Shown: positions 51,960 to 60,324, counted from the first letter of the stretch. The stretch: DNA of 64,000 bases from Nocardiopsis sp. NRRL B-16309 (GCF_001279585.1 NZ_LGEC01000004.1:31395-95394); one strand, 5' to 3'. Notes: generated from the letters alone by a model not told the origin. Program-made: numbers and translations.

Positions 51960-52598
51960 TCAGCGCAGGCCGGCCGTGGGGTCGTCGCCGACCTTCACCG
52001 TCGGCTTGGGCAGGCGCAGGCGCCGGAACTGGAGCTGGCGCATGGCCGCGTACATGCCCGCGCCCGCGACCTTGGGGTCGTCGGGGAAGTGGGCGGCGGC
52101 CGTGCTCTTGACCTTGCGCGCGGTGAAGATGCCCTCGGCGACCAGGGTCACCATCATCAGCGGCCACGCGACGTAGGCGACCCCGACCTGGAAGACGGGG
52201 TTGTTCACGAACAGGAGCGCGATGATGAGGATGGAGAAGGGCAGGAAGAACTCACTGGCACTGCGTCGGGAGTCGACGTAGTTGCGCGCGAAGGCACGGG
52301 GCTTGCCCATGTCCTGCTCACGGAAGTAGCGCTCCTCGCCCTGCGGGACGCCGGAGCGCCGGGCGGGCTGCCCCTTCTGGCGGTCGAGGCGTTCCCGGTA
52401 GGCCCGGTACGCCTCCTTGCGGGTCTGTGGAGCTTGGACGGGCCGGCGCAGGTCCTTACCGGATTCCTTGCGCTTTGGGGTCGGGACACCCTTCTTGGGG
52501 GTATATCCCTTAGGTTGGGTGGCCTCAGTGGCCTCAGGGCTGGCGGATTCGGTAGAACTCGAATCCGTGGCTGCGGAAGCGGAGCGACGTCGGAACAC
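51960..52598 (-). CDS. DUF3043 membrane protein
   Basis: A 212-residue protein with a disordered charged N-terminal region (Ser/Thr/Lys-rich, TPKKGVPTPKRKESGK), a helical segment TRKEAYRAYRERLDRQ, an ARNYVDSRRSASEFFLP motif, and two membrane helices near 135-175. This is the DUF3043 family of Actinobacteria, uncharacterised, often near pspA and usually conserved next to it. GTG at 52598 follows a TACCCT hexamer by 6 nt, so it is likely leaderless. A 9-bp hairpin with arms at 51879-51887 and 51892-51900 follows the stop. Divergent from pspA, 117 nt apart. Confidence 0.85.
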   Translation of the reverse strand: MFRRRSASAATDSSSTESASPEATEATQPKGYTPKKGVPTPKRKESGKDLRRPVQAPQTRKEAYRAYRERLDRQKGQPARRSGVPQGEERYFREQDMGKPRAFARNYVDSRRSASEFFLPFSILIIALLFVNNPVFQVGVAYVAWPLMMVTLVAEGIFTARKVKSTAAAHFPDDPKVAGAGMYAAMRQLQFRRLRLPKPTVKVGDDPTAGLR

Positions 52599-52715
52599 AC
52601 CCTCAGGGTAGCCGGTCACAGCTTTATGGCGACCGTGGGCCAGAGCGCGTAGGGTTGGGCGAAGCGCCCGCTGGGAACAGCCGATGTACGCAGCGAGAAG
52701 GGGACGGCCACGCCG

Positions 52716-53489
52716 ATGAGCGTGTTTCAGCGACTTTCGATGATCTTCAAGTCCAAGGCCAACAAGGCGTTGGACTCTGTCGAGGACCCCAGGGAGACCC
52801 TCGACTACTCGTACCAGAAACAACTCGAACTCCTACAGAAGGTCCGCCGTGGGGTGGCGGACGTGGCGACGTCGCGCAAGCGCGTCGAGCTGCAGATCCA
52901 GCAGCTCGAACAGCAGTCCGGCAAGCTGGAGAACCAGGGCCGCGCGGCCCTGACCCAGGGGCGTGAGGACCTCGCCCGCGAGGCCCTCACCCGCCGGTCC
53001 GGTCTGGCCACGCAGATCGAGGGCCTGCGCGAGCAGCACGCCAACCTCCAGAACGAGGAGCAGAAGCTCACCACGGCCGCGCAGCGCCTGCAGGCCAAGG
53101 TCGACGCCTTCCGGACCCGCAAGGAGACGATCAAGGCGACCTACACCGCCGCCCAGGCCCAGACGCAGATCAGCGAGGCCTTCTCCGGCATCTCCGAGGA
53201 GATGGGCGACGTCGGCATGGCCGTGCAGCGCGCGGAGGACAAGACCGCCGAGATGCAGGCCCGCGCGGGTGCCGTCGACGAGCTGCTCGCCTCCGGCGCG
53301 CTCGACGACGTCACCGGCACCGCCAAGGACGACATCCAGGGCGAGCTGGACCGCATGGCCAGCACGACCGGTGTCGAGGCCGAACTCGAGCGCATGAAGA
53401 TGGAGCTCGGCGGCGGCAGCGGCGGCGCCACCCCCCAGATCGAGGGCGGGAACGGCGCCGGCAGCACCGGGAACCGGGAGGGCGCATGA
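52716..53489 (+). CDS. pspA: phage shock protein A (PspA/IM30 family)
   Basis: Peripheral membrane ESCRT-III-like protein that coats and repairs the cytoplasmic membrane under envelope stress. 257 residues: an amphipathic N-terminal helix (SVFQRLSMIFKSKANKAL), then long coiled coils from about 25 to 190 (LEQQSGKLENQGRAAL, REQHANLQNEEQKL) and a Gly-rich flexible tail that is longer than in E. coli. ATG at 52716. pspAA overlaps by 4 nt (ATGA), followed by htpX and pspAB, a known actinobacterial stress module. Confidence 0.94.
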   Translation: MSVFQRLSMIFKSKANKALDSVEDPRETLDYSYQKQLELLQKVRRGVADVATSRKRVELQIQQLEQQSGKLENQGRAALTQGREDLAREALTRRSGLATQIEGLREQHANLQNEEQKLTTAAQRLQAKVDAFRTRKETIKATYTAAQAQTQISEAFSGISEEMGDVGMAVQRAEDKTAEMQARAGAVDELLASGALDDVTGTAKDDIQGELDRMASTTGVEAELERMKMELGGGSGGATPQIEGGNGAGSTGNREGA

Positions 53490-53764
53490 TCGTCCGCATC
53501 TTGGGTGAGGGCCAGCTGGACCTGACCGACGCCGACCTGGGCGTCCTCAACGAGTTCGACTCCGCCCTGGAGGCGGCGCTCGACTCGGCCAACGAGGAGA
53601 CGTTCCGCGAAGCCCTGCACCGGCTGCTCGAACGGGTGCGCGCGGACGGCAGCCCGCTGCCCGACGACGCACTGGAGCCGTCGGACTTCATCCTTCCGCA
53701 CGCCGACGCCAGCATGGCCGAGGTGCGGGAGATGCTGCAGGACGACGGGCTGATCCCGGGCTAG
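53486..53764 (+). CDS. pspAA: PspA-associated protein PspAA
   Basis: A 92-residue soluble protein: VRILGEGQLDLTDADLGVLNEFDSALEAAL, then a helix with FREALHRLLERVRADG, an ELEP-like DALEPSDFILP loop and a C-terminal helix. It is the small partner that is encoded directly after pspA in Actinobacteria (PspAA family). It presumably binds PspA; mechanism unknown. Start ATG overlaps the pspA stop by 4 nt. A hairpin follows after 4 nt. Confidence 0.85.
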   Translation: MIVRILGEGQLDLTDADLGVLNEFDSALEAALDSANEETFREALHRLLERVRADGSPLPDDALEPSDFILPHADASMAEVREMLQDDGLIPG

Positions 53765-54123
53765 CGACCGGACCCGCCACCTCCGTCCAGGCGGGTCCGG
53801 GGACCGCGCGGGCCAGGACCGCCGGCCGTGCCACGGCCGGGCGGGACCGTGCCCGCCGCCCGCGTGCGCGTACTTTGGTTCCGCGGCCGCCGTGACCCCG
53901 TCACGGCGGCCGCGGCCTTTGCACAGCGCGGCCTTCGCACAGCGCGGCCCCTTCATCGGGGAGACCGCCTCCCCGGGGCGTCCACGACTCACCGGGCCCC
54001 GCGGGCCCCGACCCCCGCCGCGGGCCCCGTGGCGACGCCTCCAGCACGCCGACAACCCGGCCTTAACCCTTCTCTCACCTGGTGGAACTAGACTCCGAAC
54101 CACGCATCGCAGAGGAGTCGGCA
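53765..54123 (+). terminator. hairpin-rich gap between pspAA and htpX
   Basis: No gene is seen in these 359 bp. It holds an 11-bp stem (53768-53778 with 53790-53800) and a perfect 16-bp stem with a 3-nt loop (53881-53896 with 53900-53915) followed by CCTTT, both terminator-like, plus two copies of a GCACAGCGCGGCC word near 53921-53950. htpX therefore probably has its own promoter. Confidence 0.65.
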
Positions 54124-55050
54124 ATGGCGGGTACGAAGTTCCGACCGGACGGCGGCCTCACCGCCCGGATGGTGACGACCATGGCGCTGCTGGCGCTGGT
54201 CTACGTCGCCTTCATCGTGGGGCTGGTCCTGGCGGGCCTGAACATCTGGCTCGTCATGGTCATCGTGGGCGCCTTCGCCCTCTTCTCCTACTTCGCCTCG
54301 GACAAGATCGCCATGTTCTCCATGGGCGCGCGCGAGGTCTCGCCCGAGCAGGCGCCCGACCTGCACGCGCTCGTCGACCGGCTGTGCGCGATGGCGGACA
54401 TGTCCAAGCCCCGGGTCGGCATCGCCGACTCCGACGTGCCCAACGCCTTCGCCACCGGCCACAGCGAGAAGTCCGCGGTCATCTGCGTGACCACCGGCCT
54501 GCTGCGCCGCCTGGACGGCCCCGAGCTGGAGGCGGTCCTGGCGCACGAGCTCTCCCACATCGCCCACCGCGACGTGATGGTGATGACCGTCGCGGGGTTC
54601 CTCGGCATCGTCGCCGGCTTCCTCACCCAGGCGGGACTGCGCTTCGCCGCGTTCAGCGGCGTCGCGGGGGGCCGCAGCAACAACGGCGGCCCCGCGCCCG
54701 CCGTCATCGCGCTGCTGGTCGTGCTGGTCAGCGCGATCGCCTGGGCCCTGAGCTTCCTGCTCGTGCGCGCGCTCTCCCGGTACCGGGAGCTGTCGGCCGA
54801 CCGCGCCGCCGCCTACCTGACCGGCCGCCCCTCCACACTGGGCAGCGCCCTGAGCAAGATCACCGGTGACATGGCGCGCATCCCCACCCGGGACCTGCGC
54901 CAGGCGGAGCCGTTCAACGCCTTCTTCTTCGCCCCCGCGGTCTCGCGCAAGGGCTTCAGCTTCAGCCAGTTGATCGCGACCCACCCGCCGGTGGACCAGC
55001 GCCTGGCCCAGCTCTCCGACATCTCCCGCCAACTCGGTCAGGGCAGCTGA
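54124..55050 (+). CDS. htpX: HtpX-type M48 membrane zinc protease
   Basis: Quality-control protease for membrane proteins. 308 residues with two N-terminal helices (about 14-62), the zinc motif HELSHIAHRD near residue 141, two more helices (about 155-180 and 195-225) and the third ligand Glu in YRELSADRAAA. The C-terminal part has FFFAPAVSRKGFSFSQLIATHPPVDQRLAQL, typical of M48B. ATG at 54124 has GAGGAG at 6 nt. pspAB follows after 40 nt, so these two form a transcription unit linked with PspA. Confidence 0.93.
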   Translation: MAGTKFRPDGGLTARMVTTMALLALVYVAFIVGLVLAGLNIWLVMVIVGAFALFSYFASDKIAMFSMGAREVSPEQAPDLHALVDRLCAMADMSKPRVGIADSDVPNAFATGHSEKSAVICVTTGLLRRLDGPELEAVLAHELSHIAHRDVMVMTVAGFLGIVAGFLTQAGLRFAAFSGVAGGRSNNGGPAPAVIALLVVLVSAIAWALSFLLVRALSRYRELSADRAAAYLTGRPSTLGSALSKITGDMARIPTRDLRQAEPFNAFFFAPAVSRKGFSFSQLIATHPPVDQRLAQLSDISRQLGQGS

Positions 55051-55090
55051 CCGCCACGCCACCGCCGACCTGGGAACGAGGCAACCACCG

Positions 55091-55750
55091 ATGAGCTTCT
55101 GGCGCGCTCTGCTGGGCCGGTCCGCACCGGCCCGGCCCGACCTGGACGCCCTGTTCGCGCTCCCCTCCGCCGCACTGACGCTGCGGGCCTCGGTGGGCCT
55201 GCGGCCCACCGGCACGGGCTCGGTGGCCTTCCGGGCGACCGAGGGCGCGGCCTTCGCCGACCTGCAGCGGGACGTGACCGCCCTGCTGGACGCCGACGAC
55301 GGGCCGCCGGTGGGACAGGTCACCGACGACTACGGCTACTCGTGGCTGGTCGTGCGCTCGCACGACGCCCCGACGGGGGAGGGCGAGGTCACCGACCCCG
55401 ACGTCTCCGGCCTGGTCACCGATCTGCACGCGGTCAACTCGACCCTGGAGGCCAACGGCTACGGGCCCTCCCTGCTGTGCTCCCTGCTCGGCTTCACGGA
55501 CGGAGGGGGCGGCCGAGAGGGCGGGGCCGCGCCGGAGGCGTCCGCCGGGAGTGGTGGGCGACGGGTCGGGCTGGTCTACCTCTACAAGCGCGGCACCTTC
55601 TACCCGTTCGCCCCGGCCGGGGGCCAGCGGCGCGACAACGCGCTGGAACTCCAGGTGGAGGCGGCGATCGGCGACGACCTGCCGATGGAGAAGGACCGCT
55701 CGCGCTGGTTCCCCGTCTACGGCGCCCCCGGGCTCGGGACGCCGGCCTGA
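55091..55750 (+). CDS. pspAB: PspA-associated protein PspAB
   Basis: A 219-residue soluble protein of the PspAB family: SFWRALLGRS at the start, LPSAALTLRASVGL, then DDYGYSWLVVR, LVTDLHAVNSTLEANGYG and a C-terminal YLYKRGTFYPFAP and WFPVYGAPGLG. It is encoded with htpX and PspA in several actinobacterial lineages and is thought to take part in the membrane stress response. A Gly/Glu-rich loop lies at about 137-155. ATG at 55091, 40 nt after htpX. Mechanism unknown. Confidence 0.85.
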   Translation: MSFWRALLGRSAPARPDLDALFALPSAALTLRASVGLRPTGTGSVAFRATEGAAFADLQRDVTALLDADDGPPVGQVTDDYGYSWLVVRSHDAPTGEGEVTDPDVSGLVTDLHAVNSTLEANGYGPSLLCSLLGFTDGGGGREGGAAPEASAGSGGRRVGLVYLYKRGTFYPFAPAGGQRRDNALELQVEAAIGDDLPMEKDRSRWFPVYGAPGLGTPA

Positions 55751-56025
55751 CCGGCGGCCGGTGTGCACAGGGGTCGCTCGGGCATGGCATCGTGGAGCGG
55801 TCGACACTACCCTGGTGGACACGGGCACACGGGTGCTCCGACGGCTCCATCCGCACCTGGGGCCACGGACACAGGGAGAACACGGCGGCCGCGCGACGGA
55901 ATGCCGCGCGAAGCCCGGGCGTTGACCCCGGTTGAGGAGGACCGCACCGCCACCCGCGGGACGGTCCGCTACGCGACCGGGGGTCGCCAGGCGGCCGCAA
56001 CCCCTTTCAAGAGGAGCTTGACAAC

Positions 56026-56373
56026 ATGACGGTTCAGAGCGAGACCACCGAGGGGATCATCCTCACCGACGAGGCGTCCGGCAAGGTCAGGGCGCTCCTG
56101 GAGCAGGAGGGCCGCGACGACCTGCGTCTTCGGGTGGCCGTTCAGCCGGGTGGTTGCTCGGGGCTGCGCTACCAGCTCTACTTCGACGAGCGCGACCTGG
56201 ACGGCGACGTGGTCACCGACTTCGGCGGCGTGGAGGTCGTCACCGACAGGATGAGCTCCCCCTACCTCGTCGGCGCCACCATCGACTTCGTCGACACCAT
56301 CGAGAAGCAGGGCTTCACGATCGACAACCCCAACGCCACCGGCTCCTGCGCCTGCGGAGACTCCTTCAACTAG
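56026..56373 (+). CDS. HesB/IscA-type iron-sulfur carrier (ErpA-like)
   Basis: A 115-residue A-type carrier that holds and delivers iron-sulfur clusters, here plausibly to the cytochrome oxidase or respiratory enzymes nearby. ILTDEASGKVRALL at the N-terminus, the first ligand cysteine in QPGGCSGLRYQLYFDE, and the CxC pair in TGSCACGDSF. Length and motif are typical. ATG at 56026 follows AAGAGGAG at 9-10 nt. The 275 bp upstream, after pspAB, have no gene; pfkB follows 181 nt later. Confidence 0.93.
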   Translation: MTVQSETTEGIILTDEASGKVRALLEQEGRDDLRLRVAVQPGGCSGLRYQLYFDERDLDGDVVTDFGGVEVVTDRMSSPYLVGATIDFVDTIEKQGFTIDNPNATGSCACGDSFN

Positions 56374-56554
56374 GGGTCCCCGAAGCAGAACCCGGGGAGG
56401 GTGGATCCGTCCGCCCTCCCCTTCGTCGTCCGCCGGACGAGTCACATCCGGGTGCACTGGGTACGCTAGGGCGGTCATGTCGGGGGTCGAGCGCCGCCCG
56501 ACCGCCGCCCGGTCGTCCACGACCGACCACTCCCGACCAAGGAGCCCACCTCCC

Positions 56555-57526
56555 GTGCGTATCGCGGTTGCCGGATCCATCGCCACCGACCACCTGATGT
56601 CCTTCGAGGGTCGGTTCGCGGAGCAGATCATCCCGGAACAGATCCAGCAGTTGTCCCTCTCCTTCCTCATCGACGAGCTGGACGTGCGCCGCGGCGGCGT
56701 CGCCGCCAACATCTGTTTCGGCATGGGCGCCTTCGGCCTCGAACCGGTCCTGGTGGGCGCGGCCGGCGCCGACTTCGAGGACTACCGCGCCTGGCTGGAC
56801 CGCCACGGTGTCGACACCGCCTCCGTCTACATCTCCGAGCTGCGCCACACCGCGCGCTTCATCTGCACGACCGACCGCGACCAGAACCAGATCGCGTCCT
56901 TCTACGCCGGGGCCATGGCCGAGGCCCGCAACATCGAGCTCAAGCCGATCGCCGACCGCGTCGGCGGGCTCGACCTCGTCCTGATCGGCGCGGACGACCC
57001 CGACGCGATGGTCCGCCACAGCCAGGAGTGCCGGACCCGCGCCATCCCCTTCGCGGCCGACCCCTCCCAGCAGCTCGCCCGGATGGACGGTGAGGCCGTC
57101 CGCACCCTCATCGACGGGGCGGCCTTCCTGTTCAGCAACGAGTACGAGAAGGCGCTGGCCGAGCAGAAGACCGGCTGGAGCGACGCCGAGATCCTCGCGC
57201 TGGTGGGCACCCGCATCACCACCCTGGGTGCCAAGGGCGCCCGCATCGACCGCCGGGGCGAGCCGTCCGTGCACGTGCCCGCCGCCCAGGTCGGCGACCT
57301 CGTCGACCCCACCGGCATGGGGGACGCCTTCCGCGCCGGCTTCCTGGCCGCGCACGCCTGGGGCCTGACCCTGGAGCGCGCCGCCCAGGTCGGCAACGCC
57401 ACCGCCGTGCACTGCCTGGAGGTCGACGGACCGCAGGAGTACCGGCTCACCGCGGCGGGCCTGCTGGAGCGCCTGGAGCGCTCCTACGGCGCCGAGGCCG
57501 CCGCCGAGGTCCGCCCCTTCCTGTGA
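56555..57526 (+). CDS. PfkB-family carbohydrate kinase
   Basis: A 323-residue ribokinase-fold kinase. N-terminal RIAVAGSIATDHLM, RRGGVAANICFGMGAFG substrate-binding block, and the PfkB signature DPTGMGDAFRAGF with the catalytic Asp. It matches the conserved actinobacterial kinase next to the cta genes (SCO2158-like), whose substrate is not settled (adenosine and fructose phosphate have been suggested for relatives). GTG at 56555 has AAGGAG 10 nt upstream; an ATG at 56477 would add 26 non-homologous residues. TACGCT at 56462-56467 is a likely -10 element. Confidence 0.88.
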   Translation: MRIAVAGSIATDHLMSFEGRFAEQIIPEQIQQLSLSFLIDELDVRRGGVAANICFGMGAFGLEPVLVGAAGADFEDYRAWLDRHGVDTASVYISELRHTARFICTTDRDQNQIASFYAGAMAEARNIELKPIADRVGGLDLVLIGADDPDAMVRHSQECRTRAIPFAADPSQQLARMDGEAVRTLIDGAAFLFSNEYEKALAEQKTGWSDAEILALVGTRITTLGAKGARIDRRGEPSVHVPAAQVGDLVDPTGMGDAFRAGFLAAHAWGLTLERAAQVGNATAVHCLEVDGPQEYRLTAAGLLERLERSYGAEAAAEVRPFL

Positions 57527-57862
57527 GCCGCCGTCCGCCCGGGCCGGGCGCTCCTGGTCCGGGCGGTACCGGCGAACCCGTAGAGTAGTAAGCCGCGACC
57601 CGCACGACCCGGTGGATTCCGCCGGGCCGCGCCCCGAAAAGTCGGCTCCGGCCGACCAGCACGGGTGCCCCGTGCCGGCCGGTGCGCTGAAACGCGTGCC
57701 GGTCTTCCTAGCCCAAGCCGTCCGCGCCGGGTCGCCGCGACGGTGGGGAACCCGTCCCTTTGCACGCGTCCCGCGCGCGCGGGGACTCGGGCGCCGTGAG
57801 CGCCTCCCAGATCTAGGCCAGCCTTACCTGGGATTCCCTGATTGACCCTGAAAGGACATTGC
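57527..57862 (+). other. long leader/intergenic region before rpsD
   Basis: No gene is visible in 336 bp. A TAGAGT hexamer near 57581 could be a -10 element, implying a leader of about 275 nt. The region contains several GC-rich inverted repeats, for example GGGTGCCCC-type and GGGACTCGGGCG words. S4 represses its own operon in many bacteria through leader RNA, so a translational operator here is plausible; it is not demonstrated by sequence. Confidence 0.4.
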
Positions 57863-58474
57863 ATGCGCTACACCGGACCGAAGGTGCGGTTGTCCCGGCG
57901 CGCCGGCACTCCGCTGACCCGTAAGGCGGTCAGCTACTTCGAGAAGCGTCCGTACCCGCCCGGCGAGCACGGCCGCCGCGTCCGTCGCAACAGCAGCGAC
58001 TTCGCTGTCCGTCAGTCGGAGAAGCAGAAGGTCCGCTGGTACTACGACCTGACCGAGAAGCAGCTGCTGCGGATCTACGAGAACGCCAAGAAGCGTTCCG
58101 GCCGTACCGGTGAGGAGATGCTCGCCGAGCTGGAGCTGCGTCTGGCCACGGTCGTGCTGCGCGCCGGTCTGGCCGCCTCGATCTACGCCGCCCGCCAGTT
58201 CATCAACCACGGCCACATCACCGTGGACGGCAAGAAGGTCGACATCCCGTCGTACCAGGTCAAGCCGGGCCAGATCATCAGCGTGCGGGAGAAGTCCCGC
58301 CAGATGGTCCCGTTCGTCGAGGCCGCCGAGGGCGTGCACGCCGACGACAAGATCGCCGGCTTCCTCGCCGTCAGCCACAAGGACCTGCGCATCGCGGTCA
58401 CCGACCGCCCCAAGCGCGAGCAGATCCCCGTGCCCTTCGACGAGCAGCTCGTCGTCGAGTTCTACGCTCGCTAG
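57863..58474 (+). CDS. rpsD: 30S ribosomal protein S4
   Basis: Primary 16S rRNA-binding protein of the small subunit. 203 residues. MRYTGPKVRLSRRAGTPLT at the N-terminus lacks the zinc-binding CxxC motifs, so it is the zinc-independent (C-minus) form. The S4 RNA-binding domain is at about 93-155 (RLATVVLRAGLAASIYAARQFINHGHITVDGKKVD), followed by the C-terminal EQLVVEFYAR. The ATG at 57863 has AAAGGAC upstream. It stands alone, not in the rpsM-rpsK-rpsD-rpoA cluster, as in streptomycetes; whether a second S4 exists elsewhere is unknown. Confidence 0.96.
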   Translation: MRYTGPKVRLSRRAGTPLTRKAVSYFEKRPYPPGEHGRRVRRNSSDFAVRQSEKQKVRWYYDLTEKQLLRIYENAKKRSGRTGEEMLAELELRLATVVLRAGLAASIYAARQFINHGHITVDGKKVDIPSYQVKPGQIISVREKSRQMVPFVEAAEGVHADDKIAGFLAVSHKDLRIAVTDRPKREQIPVPFDEQLVVEFYAR

Positions 58475-58507
58475 GATCCGCGCGGGCTCCCTGGAGCACC
58501 GACGCGC

Positions 58508-58540
58508 GAAGGCCGTACGGACACCGTCCGTGCGGCCTTC
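58508..58540 (+). terminator. rpsD terminator hairpin
   Basis: A 15-bp stem with one wobble pair (58508-58522 with 58526-58540) and a 3-nt loop, 33 nt after rpsD. Confidence 0.75.
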
Positions 58541-58656
58541 GCCGTGTCCTGGGCCACATCCGGAGCCGCCCCCTGAGCGCTGATTTCGGCCCCTGCCGCA
58601 TCGTTATGGCAACGGAACCGGAATCCGGAACGGGGGCCTCGGGCGCCCGCACCGGT

Positions 58657-58905
58657 TCAGTACTTCCGGCGGATGTGAAAAGCGCTACCCCGCACCAGCG
58701 GCTCCTCCACCACGAACTCGTGCATCTTCATCCGGCACCACGCCGGAATGTCCGCGCGCGCCGCCGGATCGTCCGCGGTGACCGCGATGACCGCGCCGAT
58801 GGGCACCTCGTGCAGCCGCTGGGACAGCATGATGATCGGCAGCGGGCACTTGCGGCCCACCGCCTCCACCGTCACCATCGGCCGTCCGGACGCGTGCTCA
58901 GGCAT
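58657..58905 (-). CDS. TusA/SirA-like sulfur carrier family protein
   Basis: An 82-residue protein of the TusA superfamily: VEAVGRKCPLPIIMLSQRL with the active cysteine (about residue 20) in the CPxP motif, IAVTADDPAARADIPAWCRM, and a terminal HIRRKY. The cysteine should carry persulfide sulfur for thio-modification or cofactor synthesis. Its partner is not identifiable; the gene lies between rpsD and ctaC, as in Streptomyces. ATG at 58905 has GGGGG at 5 nt. It is divergent from ctaC. Confidence 0.9.
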   Translation of the reverse strand: MPEHASGRPMVTVEAVGRKCPLPIIMLSQRLHEVPIGAVIAVTADDPAARADIPAWCRMKMHEFVVEEPLVRGSAFHIRRKY

Positions 58906-59316
58906 GCGCACCCCCTGTGTCGTCGTCGCCGTAGCCCAATCTTGACCTGGGCCCCGCCTTAAGGCGAACCCGGTTAAGGGCGTCGTAAACCCAGCGATAC
59001 GCTCGCACTGGCCTCGCGCCGCGAACCGTGTCCTCCTCAGCCGCAGGCGGAGTTCGACACGGCCCACGGCCGGGGGCCCGGGGGGTACGCCGGGCCGCGC
59101 CACGTAGCCAGCCGGGAGGTCCCGCCTCCGCGGGGCGACGGGCCCGGCTCCGCGCACCGCCGCGGGCCGCGCACGGGCTCTGTCGGCAACACGCTGACCA
59201 GGCAAGCCCATGAACGGGACGCTGGGCGGTACGCGATAATGTTTCCCCCTGACAAGCTTTGGATACTTAGGCCGCCCGTGGAGGATCCACGGGCTTCACC
59301 GCTGGGAAGGCAATCC
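58906..59316. promoter_or_regulatory. divergent control region, tusA-like/ctaC
   Basis: 411 bp without a credible gene. It contains a perfect 12-bp palindrome CGCCTTAAGGCG at 58955-58966, a second TTAAGG word just after it, inverted CCGTGTC/GACACGG arms near 59018-59055, and GATAAT at 59235-59240, a likely -10 element for ctaC with a leader of about 70 nt. The palindrome suggests a regulator binding site for one or both genes. Confidence 0.45.
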
Positions 59317-60324
59317 GTGAGTCCGACCCGCCAAGAAAATCGGCGTTCCAACACGCGCCGATGGGCACCACGCGGCGCCGCGCTCGCCGTGCTGGGGCTG
59401 GCCGCGACCGGCTGCGCGTCGAACGATCTCACTCGTTTGGGCATGCCGGAGCCGATCACCGAGCAGGCCGAGCGTGTTCTCTCGCTCTGGCAGGGTTCCT
59501 GGGTGGCGGCGTTCGCGGTCGGCATTCTCGTGTGGGGGCTGATGATCTGGACGATCATCTTCCACCGCAAGCGCTCTGAGCAGCTGCCGCCCCAGGTGCG
59601 GTACAACCTGCCCATCGAAGCGCTCTACACCGTGCTGCCGATCGTCATCGTCTCGGTGCTGTTCTACTTCACCGCGCGCGACCAGGCCTACCTCCTGGAG
59701 ACCGAGGAGCCCGCCGACGTCCACGTCGAGGTCGTGGCCTTCCAATGGGCCTGGCAGTTCAACTACCTCGACGACACCAAGGAGGAGGGCGGCGAGACGC
59801 TCTTCACCGAGGTGGGCGTCCCCAACCCGGACGGCACCGCCGACCCGTCGACGCAGCCCACGCTCGTCCTGCCGGAGAACGCGGTGGTGCACTTCGACCT
59901 CCACTCGCCCGACGTGATCCACTCCTTCTGGATCCCGTCCTTCGGCTTCAAGATGGACGTCGTCCCCGGGCGCGACAACGCGTTCCAGGTGCAGCTCAAC
60001 GAGGGCACCGAGGGCGAGTACATCGGCCGCTGCGCCGAGCTGTGCGGTGTGGACCACACCCGCATGCTGTTCAACGTCGAGGTCCTGTCGCAGGCCGACT
60101 ACGAGACCTGGGTCGACGAGCAGATGGCCGAGGCCGACGCCGAGCGCGCCGAGGCGGCCGAGACGGCCGAGGAGCCCGAGATGTCCGAGGGCACCGGGGC
60201 CGGGGGCACCGACGACGAGGGCACGGGTGCGAACAGCACTGACGCCGAGGGCGCGGAGAGCACCGAGGCCGATGCCGAGGGCGCGGGCGTCGGAGCCGAC
60301 GACGCCGAGGAGAATGACGAGTAA
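59317..60324 (+). CDS. ctaC: cytochrome c oxidase subunit II
   Basis: CuA-bearing subunit of the aa3 oxidase that accepts electrons from cytochrome c. 335 residues. A lipoprotein signal with lipobox LAATGC at about residue 30, two membrane helices (about 56-78 and 98-118), then the periplasmic cupredoxin domain with FQWAWQFNY, SPDVIHSFWIPSFGFKMD and the CuA ligands CAELCGVDHTRM. Unusually the C-terminus carries about 70 acidic, low-complexity residues (Ala/Glu/Asp/Gly/Thr repeats) beyond the CuA domain. GTG at 59317 has GGGAAGG at 6 nt. First gene of ctaC-ctaD-ctaF. Confidence 0.95.
   Translation: MSPTRQENRRSNTRRWAPRGAALAVLGLAATGCASNDLTRLGMPEPITEQAERVLSLWQGSWVAAFAVGILVWGLMIWTIIFHRKRSEQLPPQVRYNLPIEALYTVLPIVIVSVLFYFTARDQAYLLETEEPADVHVEVVAFQWAWQFNYLDDTKEEGGETLFTEVGVPNPDGTADPSTQPTLVLPENAVVHFDLHSPDVIHSFWIPSFGFKMDVVPGRDNAFQVQLNEGTEGEYIGRCAELCGVDHTRMLFNVEVLSQADYETWVDEQMAEADAERAEAAETAEEPEMSEGTGAGGTDDEGTGANSTDAEGAESTEADAEGAGVGADDAEENDE

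Noticed and set aside
55763..56029. An open frame of 88 residues between pspAB and the IscA-type gene
   Set aside because: Low-complexity, no ribosome site, and its end overlaps the ribosome site and start codon of the IscA-type gene.
59018..59055. Possible riboswitch in the ctaC upstream region
   Set aside because: Inverted arms are present, but none of the conserved cores that I know (cobalamin box, SAM, TPP, ydaO-type) can be matched.
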